38,528 nt of DNA from Planctomycetaceae bacterium (GCA_002726205.1 PBSL01000015.1:54537-93064); one strand, 5' to 3'. Positions 8,337-15,977 are shown, counted from the stretch's first letter. Notes: generated from the sequence alone by a model not told the origin. Made by a program: numbers and translations.

Positions 8337-9629
8337 ATGAGTGTGAAGCCGCAAACCGGACCGAAGCGATCAACCCGGGACCGCTTGACCCGGCGGCACC
8401 TCCTGCAGGGAACGCTGGGCGCCGCGCTGGGAGCAACGGCACTGGGAACCGTGGGACAGGCTGCTGCGAAGCCGGCAAATCCCAGGTCTCCTCGGAAGTT
8501 ACTGTTGCTGTTCCTCTCGGGTGGCGCCAGCCAACTTGAGACCTTTGATCCGAAACCGGATTCAAAGTACGGGGGGCCGTTCCGGACGATCTCCACCGCG
8601 TTGCCGGGAATCCGGATTGGCGAGTTGTTGCCACACACTGCCACGGTCATCGATCGCCTGGCCGTCATCCGCAGCGTCAACACCGGCGAGACCAGCCATT
8701 TCCGAGGCCACTACCTGTTGCAGTCCGGCCGCAAGGTGCCCGGCTACCCCGTGATCGGTTCGGCGGTGGCTCGCCTGCTGGAAGGTCCTGCCGACGAATT
8801 GCCCGGTTACGTTTCAATGAGGCGGCATCATCCCCAGGCCTACACCGATGTTGGCGATGCCGGTTTTCTTGGCCCGAAGTACGAGGGAGTCAAGATCATC
8901 GACGGCAAGCCGCCGGCCAATATCGTCCGGCCCGAGTCGATTGATGTCAGGACAGCGTCGACCCGCGAACGGATTCGCCGCCTTTCGGATACGCGGTTCC
9001 TGAAGGACCGGGTTCCCCGGGCGATCCGATCCTATGCGGAGAGCTATCAGAAGGCCGAGGCGTTGATGCGACGCCGGGACATCTTTGACCTCGAGAGAGA
9101 ATCCGCCGCCGATCGCCAGCGTTACGGCGAGCACCATTTCGGACGAAACTGTCTGTTGGCCAGGCGGTTGCTCGAGTCCGGGGTTCACTGTGTGAAAGTC
9201 ACCCACCACGACTGGGACGCTCACTTCGAGAACTTCCACTGGCAACGCCAGAGGTGTCTGGAATTCGATCGTACCTTCGTGACCCTGCTCGACGATTTTC
9301 GTGACCGGGGGCTTCTCGAGGAAACCCTGATCGTGATCGTGGGCGAGATGGGACGGACACCGCGGATCAACTACTACGGAGGTCGTGATCACTGGGGAGA
9401 CGCGTGGTCGATGGCCTTTGCCGGTTGTGGAATCGCTCCCGGTGTTGTCCTCGGAAAGACCAATGCCCTGGGGACCGAGGTCGTCGAGGGAGCCGTTGAT
9501 GCCGGTGACCTGTTTCACACGATACTGGCCGCTCTGAAACTCGATCCAAAAGCGACCTACAACGTGGGCGGCCGGGAGAACCCGGTGGCGGATCCGGCTG
9601 CGAAGCGGATCGCGGAGGTGCTGGTCTGA
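8337..9629 (+). CDS. DUF1501 protein, GRDHW subtype
   Basis: This protein of 430 residues belongs to DUF1501, a family distantly related to the alkaline phosphatase/sulfatase superfamily. The N-terminus has a Tat-like leader (RLTRRHLLQGTLGAALG), implying export in folded form. Recognisable blocks are LFLSGGASQLETFDPKP after the leader, HFRGHYLLQSGRK, and GEMGRTP at 336-342 followed by GRDHW at 349-353, a candidate metal-binding block. The start is ATG 8337, 32 bases after the upstream DUF1549/DUF1553 stop. The stop overlaps the start of the next gene as TGATG at 9627-9631, which points to translational coupling. Catalytic activity of the family is not established. It is probably a periplasmic partner of the DUF1549/DUF1553 protein. 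Confidence 0.88.
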   Translation: MSVKPQTGPKRSTRDRLTRRHLLQGTLGAALGATALGTVGQAAAKPANPRSPRKLLLLFLSGGASQLETFDPKPDSKYGGPFRTISTALPGIRIGELLPHTATVIDRLAVIRSVNTGETSHFRGHYLLQSGRKVPGYPVIGSAVARLLEGPADELPGYVSMRRHHPQAYTDVGDAGFLGPKYEGVKIIDGKPPANIVRPESIDVRTASTRERIRRLSDTRFLKDRVPRAIRSYAESYQKAEALMRRRDIFDLERESAADRQRYGEHHFGRNCLLARRLLESGVHCVKVTHHDWDAHFENFHWQRQRCLEFDRTFVTLLDDFRDRGLLEETLIVIVGEMGRTPRINYYGGRDHWGDAWSMAFAGCGIAPGVVLGKTNALGTEVVEGAVDAGDLFHTILAALKLDPKATYNVGGRENPVADPAAKRIAEVLV

Positions 9630-10756
9630 TGCCGTTGCGAATGCCCAGGGTGGACCCGACCGCCACGAAGTTGTTGAGGGAGTTCTCGCACGAGGCCCCG
9701 TTGATGTCGTGCCTGGTCGATCCGACCGGCCGTTGGTGTTTTGCCGGCGGCAGGAGTCGACGGATCTACGTCACCGATCTCAACAGCGGTGTGACCGAGT
9801 CCCTGGAAGATCACGAGAGCTGGGTGGTGACGTCGGCCCGTTGGGGGGCCGACGATATCGCCGTCGTTTCCCCCTCGCCGGAACCGCTGCCGCCTCCCCC
9901 GCCGCCGCCACGGAGCCTGTCCCGATCGGGGCCGGCGACCGCCGACAGCAAACTCCAGCAAACAGGAGCGGTGGTGGTCACCGGCGATCTGGTGGGGCGA
10001 TTGATTGCCTGGGACACGGCGGGTCAGTGGCCGCTGGTTCGCTGGAGCATCGAGACCGGGCACGGGACGCTCAGGACCGTGGCCGTCAGCGGCGACGGCC
10101 GCCTGGTGGCCACCGGTGGCGGGGACGGCCTGGTACGGTTGTGGTCGTTGACGGATGGATCGCCTGTTCGAGAACTGGCCAATCACACCTGTCCGGTTTT
10201 CAGCACCCTGTTTCACCCCGACGGAAAACACCTGCTGACCGGTGATCGTGGCGAGCAGACGATTCGCCAATGGGAGCTGGAGACCGGCAGGGAGGTGCGA
10301 CGGTTCGATGCCCAGGATCTCTCCAACTACAAGGGAGGGACCGATATCAACTATGGCGGAGTTCGTGACATCGCCATGACCACCGACGGGCGGTTGCTGC
10401 TGTGCTGCGGACGAAACAGCTACGCCAAACCCGGCTTGATCCTGCAGTTCGACTGGAAGACGGGAAAGCAGGTTCGAAAACAGGTTTCGACCTTCACCAA
10501 CTCGATCTTCCATCACCTGGCGATGCACGAGAACGGTTTCTACATCACCGCCGGCGTGGGAGCCCAGACCGGTGAACTCTGGTTCTGGAAACCCGAGCAG
10601 GAAGAAAAACTGGCCAGTCTCAAGGTGTCCGGGCCCGCCTACGGCCTGGATTTGCATCCCGACGGACGGCACTTGCTGGTCGCCCAGATGGGAGGGCCTC
10701 GGACCTACGGAGACCGTGGTACGGTCGGTCTCTACGAGATGCCACCCGGGGGCTAG
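9629..10756 (+). CDS. WD40-repeat protein with polyproline loop
   Basis: This is a 375-residue beta-propeller with WD40-type blades, including GRLIAWDTAGQ, DGLVRLWSLTDGSPV and EQTIRQWELETGREV. The start ATG at 9629 overlaps the stop of the DUF1501 gene (TGATG), indicating coupled translation and one operon. No signal peptide is visible, so it may stay in the cytoplasm, unlike its exported neighbours. Near residue 90 a loop reads PEPLPPPPPPPRS, a run of seven prolines that interrupts the second blade. It is followed by a Ser/Thr-rich stretch, so it probably forms an exposed flexible or binding loop. WD40 proteins usually act as scaffolds. The gene ends at a CTAG shared as stop with the convergent dipeptidase gene. 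The partner proteins are unknown. Confidence 0.85.
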   Translation: MPLRMPRVDPTATKLLREFSHEAPLMSCLVDPTGRWCFAGGRSRRIYVTDLNSGVTESLEDHESWVVTSARWGADDIAVVSPSPEPLPPPPPPPRSLSRSGPATADSKLQQTGAVVVTGDLVGRLIAWDTAGQWPLVRWSIETGHGTLRTVAVSGDGRLVATGGGDGLVRLWSLTDGSPVRELANHTCPVFSTLFHPDGKHLLTGDRGEQTIRQWELETGREVRRFDAQDLSNYKGGTDINYGGVRDIAMTTDGRLLLCCGRNSYAKPGLILQFDWKTGKQVRKQVSTFTNSIFHHLAMHENGFYITAGVGAQTGELWFWKPEQEEKLASLKVSGPAYGLDLHPDGRHLLVAQMGGPRTYGDRGTVGLYEMPPGG

Positions 10757-11841
10757 CCTTCCCAGGCCTCGCCCAGGAACCGCAGCCAGTTGCCGTGCAG
10801 GATGTCTGCGACCGCCTCCGATGGATAGCCTCGCCGGTCAAGCACCTCGACGAATCGCTGCAGGTCGGCGATCGTATCGAGATCGTGGGGGAATTCGTCG
10901 GTGCCGACCCCACCGTCGAGATCACTGCCGATGGCGACGTGGAGATGGTCTCCGGCCAACTGGCAGATGTGGTCGATGTGGTCGACGGCCCGGTCGAGCG
11001 TGACACGCAGGTGCCGGTTGTCGGCCAGGCATTTCCATTCGTATTGCAGTTGCCAGTTTCCCAGCGTGACCCCGATCACGCCGTTCCTGTCGAGAATGGC
11101 CTGCAGTTGCCGGTCATCGAGTTCTCGCTGATGAGGGACCAGCGTGCGGCTGTTGGCGTGGCTGGCCAGGACCGGACCATCGTAGTGTTGCAGGCAGCCC
11201 CAGAAGGCGGCCTCGGAACAGTGGGTCAGGTCCAGGGGGATGCCCAGTCGTTGCATTTCCGCCAGCAGGGCCGGGGCCTGCTCGGTCAGGCCTGTTGCAC
11301 TGCCGGTTCCCCCGGCATAACGTCCCTCGCCGGAATGGGCCGGGCCAATCAAACGCAGACCCCAGTCCCACCAGTCCTGGAGCTGGCCGGGATCGAGAAT
11401 CGCGTCGGCGCACTCCATGTTGATCACCAGCCCCAGTGGAGGAGACTCGGCAGGATCGGGATCGGTTTCCCCGTCCCAGGTGGTCCACTCGGCCATGTGC
11501 CGCTCCAGGTCCTGCAGCGACCGCATGATCCGAACGTGGCCGCCGCGTTCCAGAGCCTCGTAGTAGGCCAGTTGTCCCCGGGCGACGGCGAATGCCTGTT
11601 CGGGCGAACCAAAATCCATGTGCGGGATGAACCGCCCGGTCGTGCAGAATGCATGGGCCGTCGTGAAGCACAAGGCAACTCGTCCTCGACGCATCTCCGG
11701 AAAAGCAACGGTGCTCTTGCCCTTGCCCTTGCCGGTGTCGTGGCTCTCGCGGACTCGTGTGGTCCAGACATCCACGAGCAGGTCGCGGTCCTCGCGGAGC
11801 GCGTTGAGTGCCAGGTCGAGGTGGCCATCGACGATCAGCAT
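10753..11841 (-). CDS. Membrane dipeptidase-type peptidase (M19 family)
   Basis: This is a zinc-dependent dipeptidase of 362 residues related to renal dipeptidase, which hydrolyses dipeptides, in bacteria often with D-residues. The expected ligands are all visible: H7 and D9 in VDGHLDLALN, the bridging E143 in NMECAD, H207 in DLTHCSEA, H228 in SHANSR, and D307 in GSDLDGG. Length is normal for bacterial members. ATG 11841 is chosen, with a GGAA site 9 bases upstream; an in-frame GTG at 11865 would add eight residues. No signal peptide is seen, so it is probably cytoplasmic. It lies downstream of the glutathione peroxidase but behind a strong hairpin, so it may be separately controlled. Its stop shares bases with the WD40 stop. 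Confidence 0.9.
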   Translation of the reverse strand: MLIVDGHLDLALNALREDRDLLVDVWTTRVRESHDTGKGKGKSTVAFPEMRRGRVALCFTTAHAFCTTGRFIPHMDFGSPEQAFAVARGQLAYYEALERGGHVRIMRSLQDLERHMAEWTTWDGETDPDPAESPPLGLVINMECADAILDPGQLQDWWDWGLRLIGPAHSGEGRYAGGTGSATGLTEQAPALLAEMQRLGIPLDLTHCSEAAFWGCLQHYDGPVLASHANSRTLVPHQRELDDRQLQAILDRNGVIGVTLGNWQLQYEWKCLADNRHLRVTLDRAVDHIDHICQLAGDHLHVAIGSDLDGGVGTDEFPHDLDTIADLQRFVEVLDRRGYPSEAVADILHGNWLRFLGEAWEG

Positions 11842-11880
11842 GGTCTTGATTTCCGGCAGCGACACAACGGGATGAAATGC

Positions 11881-11918
11881 AAAGGGCCCCGCGATGAAGT
11901 GACTTCAAGGCGGGGCCC
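11881..11918 (-). terminator. Hairpin terminator after the glutathione peroxidase gene
   Basis: A perfect 9-bp inverted repeat, GGGCCCCGC at 11884-11892 and GCGGGGCCC at 11910-11918, encloses a second small inverted repeat (gaagt-g-acttc). On the minus strand it is followed by TTTGCATTT. It sits 22 bases beyond the peroxidase stop and before the dipeptidase start, so it can terminate or attenuate readthrough. The T tract is weak. Confidence 0.6.
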
Positions 11919-11939
11919 GGAATGGACTTGGCGTGCGGC

Positions 11940-12509
11940 CTATTTGCTGGCCAGGGCCTGTTCGATCAACTTCAGGACCGCCGGATCATCGGGCTTGGTC
12001 CGTGGAGAGAATCGTCCGATCACCCGCCCCTTGCGGTCGATCACGAACTTCTCGAAGTTCCACGCGACCTTGCCGGCCCCCTTGGGCTTGGCGGCCTGCT
12101 TGGTCAGGTGCTTGTAGAACGGAGCCGCCTTGGCGCCGTTGACATTGATCTTGGCAAACATGTCAAAGCTGACCTTGTACTTGGTCGTACAGAACGTCTT
12201 GATCTCGGCATTGGTTCCGGGTTCCTGTTTTCCGAACTGGTTGCACGGAAATCCCAGCACCGACAGACCCTTCTTGCCGTACTTGGTATGCATGGCCTGC
12301 AACTGCAGGTATTGGGGGGTCAGTCCTCACTGGCTGGCCAGGTTGACGACAAGCATCACCCGGCCGTTGTACTTCGCCAGATTGACGGGCTTGCCATCGA
12401 TCGACTTCATCTTGAATTTCAGAGATGCCGGCGGTTCAGCTGCCAGCCCCGACGACGCCACCAGCGCTACCGATGCCAGCGCTGCGGCGATCATGCCACC
12501 ACGTTTCAT
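11940..12509 (-). CDS. gpx: Selenocysteine-containing glutathione peroxidase family protein, exported
   Basis: The frame runs 190 codons from ATG 12509 to the stop at 11940 with a single internal TGA at codon 61 (12329-12327). Read as selenocysteine it gives NLASQ-U-GLTPQY, the exact active-site block of the glutathione peroxidase family. The rest of the catalytic set is intact: Q95 in FPCNQFGKQEPG and W150/N151 in VAWNFEKF. C107 in the IKTFCTTKY segment is the likely resolving cysteine seen in thioredoxin-dependent members. Residues 1-24 form a signal peptide (MIAAALASVALVASSGLAAE), so it would reduce peroxides outside the cytoplasm. A GAGGAA site lies 9 bases before the ATG. A hairpin 17 bases after the TGA can serve as SECIS. 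The frame is continuous on both sides, so no frameshift is needed. A nonsense mutation of a Cys codon is the alternative. Automated annotation would give two fragments. Confidence 0.88.
12296..12309 (-). promoter_or_regulatory. Candidate bacterial SECIS hairpin
   Basis: On the minus strand, CCTGC-AGTT-GCAGG forms a perfect 5-bp stem with a four-base loop (or 6 bp with a GT loop). It begins 17 bases after the UGA, so the loop sits 22 to 26 bases downstream. Bacterial SECIS elements lie inside the coding region just after the UGA and carry a G among the first loop bases, as here. Folding was done by eye only. Confidence 0.6.
12327..12329 (-). other. In-frame UGA, predicted selenocysteine codon (residue 61)
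   Basis: This TGA replaces the catalytic Cys codon of the glutathione peroxidase motif. Codons before (GTC AAC CTG GCC AGC CAG) and after (GGA CTG ACC CCC CAA TAC) remain in frame and conserved. Confidence 0.85.
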
Positions 12510-12591
12510 GTCGACTGTTCCTCATGAGGACCAAGGGAGTTCGTGCCGACACGTTAGCGTTGTCCTGGTCCGCAACGCAACCGCGGGCACC

Positions 12592-12615
12592 CCTGGCAGG
12601 CGATCGTGTGCCAGG
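12592..12615 (-). terminator. Possible hairpin terminator after the exo-sialidase gene
   Basis: A 7-bp inverted repeat, CCTGGCA at 12592-12598 and TGCCAGG at 12609-12615, lies 50 bases beyond the sialidase stop. No T tract follows, so termination is uncertain. Confidence 0.25.
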
Positions 12616-12664
12616 AGTTGATGAGACGGTTCGGCCAGTCCTGCGAAGAACCAGGCGTCGTGAA

Positions 12665-14311
12665 TCACGGTTGTCGAGCCAGTTGGTCGAGTTCCTTGAG
12701 CTTCAGCCGGACGCTGAGAATCCAGGGTGGCTCACCGGCGGTCCAGTGTCCGTAGGTTGTCAGCACGAAGGTGCCGTCGGGCAGGACCTCGACCCCCGGA
12801 TAGGCGCAGTCGGCTCCCTTGGTGTTGTCCTTGAGCCGGACACGGTACTGCCCCTCGCGGCCTGCCACGAGATCCTCGTAGCGACCGACCCAGGCCACCC
12901 AGTCCCCGACACTGGGCGTGTCGACGTTGCTGGCCGGTCGATCACGAAAGCTGATCAGCAATCGCCCGTCGGGTCCGTACTTGCCGGTGTGTCGATCGCC
13001 GCTGAGTGCGGCGGGTAGTTCTCGCGGCTGGCTCCAACTGTGTCCCTCGTTGTCGGAGAAGATCACGTGCGAGTTCTTTCGCCGCGAGTTTTCTCGTAAC
13101 AGGCAGGCCAGCTGCTTGCCGTCGGGGCTGCGGATGACCCCGGGTTCACACAGGTGAACGTCCGAGCGGGCCAGGATCGGTCGGGGAACAGACCAGGTCA
13201 GTCCGCCATCGGTGCTGCGGGTCTTGTACAACGTGAAGACGACGGGACTTCGCTTGCGGGGCCGGGCGGTGAAGAAGCGGCCGTCGTCGTGGAAGAACGC
13301 CATGTATTGGCCCGGCCCGGTCCGCAGCGGCACAAGTGCTCCCATCACGACGATGCCGCCCCAGGCCCCGGCCGGTTTGAGTTCCGACCAGCTGGCCCCG
13401 TCGTTCTCGCTGACGGCCAGTCGCGCCGGGTAGAGTCCCGACCACATGATGATTCGTTTCCTGCCGTCGGGGCCGATCACCCGGTGCAGGGTGGGCGTTT
13501 CTTTCGAGCTGGCCCAACTGGCCGGTGTCGGCAGCCGCCGGCTCCACGTCTTTCCGCCGTCGCGGCTCCGCTTGTAGAGAACGGCCCCGCGACCGTGTCC
13601 CCTGGGATAGACGCACAGCAGCGTCTTGCCGTCCTCGAGCAGGCAGGTGGTCGGATGGCCCAGGTACTGGCCGGGTTCCCGGTCGATGGTCACCTGCCGA
13701 TGGGCGTGCCCGTCGAGATCGATCGTGGGAAGCGTGATTGCCGGCTTGACCGGCTCGACCTGGCCGCGGATGGAAAACTCGGCGAGTTGAATCGTGCTGC
13801 GCCACGGGGAAAATCCGAAGCGGTCAAAGCCGGCCTCGGAGCGGGCGGTCGTGATGCTCTTGTCATCAATCCGGAAATCGATGATCGGGCCGCGACGGAC
13901 GACATCCAGCGTGATCCAGTCGCCACGGTTGAAGGAGTCCGTCGAGGGGCCAAGCAGGCGAAGCGCTTTGCCGAAGAGTGGCCCGTTGAGAAACAGTGTG
14001 CCACGGGCTCCCTCGAAGCCGAAATGGCTCGATCCCAGGAAGAACGAGGCGGCGCTGTTTTTCTGATCGAGAATTCTCAGCCGAGCCTTCAGGTGAAAGT
14101 CGCCGGGCAGGATCCGCATCCCGGCGGTGATCGTGTGAGGCCGACCGCCCAGTTCGATGTGACCGTCGCGTTGTGTCCACGGCTTGCCGATGGCTCGCAC
14201 GGCCAGGGGACGGCCGCGATGAACGAGCCGGGTCCGAGGGGCGTCAGCAGACACCGTGCCCGACAGCCACAAGGCGAGCGAGCAGGCCAGCCATCGGGAG
14301 GTGGAGGTCAT
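12665..14311 (-). CDS. Exported exo-sialidase / BNR-repeat protein with N-terminal lectin-like domain
   Basis: This protein has 548 residues. ATG 14311 is chosen because a GGAG ribosome site lies 8 bases upstream and a signal peptide follows (SRWLACSLALWLSGTVSADAP). The frame stays open further upstream but reads into the neighbouring gene. Residues about 35-190 resemble a concanavalin-like sandwich (PGDFHLKARLRI, FNRGDWITLDVVRRG). The remainder is a six-bladed propeller of the sialidase superfamily with Asp-box motifs (SRDGGKTW, SENDGASW, STDGGLTW, SDNEGHSW), preceded by LGHPTTCLLEDGKTLLCVYP. The superfamily releases terminal sialic acids, but many planctomycete members lack proven activity and may act on other sugars. 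It lies 58 bases downstream of a DUF1501 gene on the same strand, so the two are probably an operon. Confidence 0.85.
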   Translation of the reverse strand: MTSTSRWLACSLALWLSGTVSADAPRTRLVHRGRPLAVRAIGKPWTQRDGHIELGGRPHTITAGMRILPGDFHLKARLRILDQKNSAASFFLGSSHFGFEGARGTLFLNGPLFGKALRLLGPSTDSFNRGDWITLDVVRRGPIIDFRIDDKSITTARSEAGFDRFGFSPWRSTIQLAEFSIRGQVEPVKPAITLPTIDLDGHAHRQVTIDREPGQYLGHPTTCLLEDGKTLLCVYPRGHGRGAVLYKRSRDGGKTWSRRLPTPASWASSKETPTLHRVIGPDGRKRIIMWSGLYPARLAVSENDGASWSELKPAGAWGGIVVMGALVPLRTGPGQYMAFFHDDGRFFTARPRKRSPVVFTLYKTRSTDGGLTWSVPRPILARSDVHLCEPGVIRSPDGKQLACLLRENSRRKNSHVIFSDNEGHSWSQPRELPAALSGDRHTGKYGPDGRLLISFRDRPASNVDTPSVGDWVAWVGRYEDLVAGREGQYRVRLKDNTKGADCAYPGVEVLPDGTFVLTTYGHWTAGEPPWILSVRLKLKELDQLARQP

Positions 14312-14369
14312 CGAAGTCTCCGGGCACCGAGATTCAAGGAAGGTCCGGTCGTGAAGACGTGGGTCGTGC

Positions 14370-15812
14370 CTATCCGAACAATCCGGACAACGGCTGGCCG
14401 TCGGAGATGCGGACCGGCCGCCCGGTCTTGTCGGGCACTGCTGCTTCGGGCTTGAGGCCGAAGGCGTGCAGGATCGTGGCCTGGTAGTCGTAGACGCTGA
14501 CGGGCAGGTCTTTGACATAGGCTGCCAGGGCATCGCTGGCACCGTGAATCGCTCCGCCACGGATGCCGCCACCGGCCATCACCGACGAGTAACACGCGCC
14601 CCAGTGATCGCGGCCGGTGTTCTTGTTGATCGTGGGGGTTCGTCCGAATTCTCCGACGACCGTCACCAGCGTGTCCTCGAGCAGCCCTCGCTCATCCAGG
14701 TCGTCGAGCAGTGTCGAAAAGGCGGCGTCGAAGGATGGCAGGCAGTACTTGTGGCTGAGCATGTCCTTGCCGCGGTTGATGCCGCCGCAGACCTTGGTCT
14801 TCTTGTCGGTGCCGTGATTGTCCCACAGGTTGAACTGGCAGCCATCGGGGCCGAAATAGGTCCAGAAGACGTTGACCAGGCGGACGTCCCGTTCGATCAA
14901 CCGTCGTGCCAACAGGAAACTCTGGCCGTACTCGTTCATTCCGTATCGTTCACGCAGCGGCAACGATTCCCGGGTGACGTCGAACGCCTCGCGGAAAGCC
15001 CGTGAGGTGAGCATCTCCAACGCCTTCTCGAACTGTTGCTGGTAGGAGAGCACCGCTCCCTCGAGACTGACCCGACGCGGCCCGACGAGATCGAGGAGTG
15101 ATCGCCGGGCTTGCAGCCGATCGATGGTCATCTGTTCGCCGTGCAGTTCGAGGTTCTTGAGCGTGAACGCGGATCGTTCCAGGGACTCTTTTTTCTCGGT
15201 TCCCAGGCTCAGTGGTTCGTAGCGAGGGCCCAGGAACCCGGCCCGTTGCCCCTTGTAGAACCTCGTCCCGGTCGTGAAGTGCCGTGGGACGACGACCCAC
15301 GGAGGCAGCGTCCCGGATTGCCCCAGCAGCCGGTGCAGGATGGCCCCGATGGCCGGGTGGTCGTCGGGGGATACCGGGTAGGGCTTGTTGAGTTGCGTGC
15401 CGAGTCGACTGGCCAGCAGCGTGCGGAAAATACCGATGTCGTGCGATTGTGTCCCGACATTCATCGAGCGAATCAGTGCCAGCTTGTCGGCGTGCCGGGC
15501 CACGCGGGGCAGCAGGGCACCGAATCTGGTCCCGGGAACGCTGGTCGCGATGTCGCCGAACTGGCCGCGGATGTGATCGGGCGCCTCGGGCTTGGGGTCC
15601 CACATGTCCAGTTGCGAGGGGCCACCGCAGAGAAAGATGTAGATGCATCGCTTGGCCGTGGCCGGGTGGCGAGTGGCATCAACGGTGGGAGCCGCCTCGA
15701 GTCCCGCCGACGGCAGTCCCAGGCCCAGTCCACCCAGCGTGCCCAGCCGCAACGCGTCGCGGCGGGACAAGCCCCGCCGTTGCGGAATGTGCATGGGCAT
15801 CAAGTTGAGCAT
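14370..15812 (-). CDS. DUF1501 protein, GRDHW subtype
   Basis: This DUF1501 protein has 480 residues. ATG 15812 has AGGAGA 7 bases upstream and leads into a Tat-like leader (RRGLSRRDALRLGTLGGLGLG). Family blocks are IFLCGGPSQLDMWDPKPEAP, SFLLARRLIERDVRLVNVFW, and GEFGRTPTINKNTGRDHWG followed by SSVMAGGGIRGG. The family is fold-related to sulfatases and phosphatases, but activity is unproven. Unlike the other members here it is followed by an exo-sialidase and has no DUF1549 partner on its own strand. A DUF1549/DUF1553 plus DUF1501 pair starts divergently 165 bases away, so both units may share a control region. Export through Tat is an inference from the twin arginine. Confidence 0.88.
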   Translation of the reverse strand: MLNLMPMHIPQRRGLSRRDALRLGTLGGLGLGLPSAGLEAAPTVDATRHPATAKRCIYIFLCGGPSQLDMWDPKPEAPDHIRGQFGDIATSVPGTRFGALLPRVARHADKLALIRSMNVGTQSHDIGIFRTLLASRLGTQLNKPYPVSPDDHPAIGAILHRLLGQSGTLPPWVVVPRHFTTGTRFYKGQRAGFLGPRYEPLSLGTEKKESLERSAFTLKNLELHGEQMTIDRLQARRSLLDLVGPRRVSLEGAVLSYQQQFEKALEMLTSRAFREAFDVTRESLPLRERYGMNEYGQSFLLARRLIERDVRLVNVFWTYFGPDGCQFNLWDNHGTDKKTKVCGGINRGKDMLSHKYCLPSFDAAFSTLLDDLDERGLLEDTLVTVVGEFGRTPTINKNTGRDHWGACYSSVMAGGGIRGGAIHGASDALAAYVKDLPVSVYDYQATILHAFGLKPEAAVPDKTGRPVRISDGQPLSGLFG

Positions 15813-15830
15813 ACCGATTCTCCTGGACAC

Positions 15831-15860
15831 AGTATAACCGTGCGTTGACACCGACCCCAA
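15831..15860 (-). promoter_or_regulatory. Candidate promoter for the minus-strand DUF1501-sialidase operon
   Basis: On the minus strand TTGGGG (15860-15855) and TATACT (15836-15831) are spaced by 18 bases, close to sigma-70 consensus. The -10 box ends 18 bases before the ATG at 15812, leaving a very short leader. Weak -35. Confidence 0.3.
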
Positions 15861-15922
15861 CTCATCTTTGGCATCGCCGTCGCCGGTGGTTGATCGTGGA
15901 GGAACCGGGAGAACGGATTTCC

Positions 15923-15931
15923 TGTTATGAT
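15923..15931 (+). promoter_or_regulatory. Candidate extended -10 promoter for the plus-strand DUF1549/DUF1501 operon
   Basis: TGTTATGAT fits TGnTATAAT with one mismatch. It overlaps the first in-frame ATG at 15927, which would make that ATG unusable and supports the downstream start at 15978. No good -35 box is seen. Confidence 0.33.
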
Positions 15932-15977
15932 GCGGGCCGAGGGTTGCGACCAGGACACCAGGAGTGACGAGCCGGCG

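Noticed and set aside
10795-12117. 440-codon open frame on the plus strand
   Set aside because: It lies antisense to the M19 dipeptidase and peroxidase genes, whose conserved motifs are clear. Its own translation has no recognisable domain. GC-rich codon bias produces such shadows.
11940-12509. Peroxidase as a pseudogene split by a stop codon
   Set aside because: The only interruption is TGA at the catalytic Cys/Sec codon. Everything else is intact, and a SECIS-like hairpin follows. Decay would not be expected to hit exactly this codon.
13154-14455. 433-codon open frame on the plus strand
   Set aside because: It is antisense to the exo-sialidase gene and runs into the DUF1501 gene. No family features.
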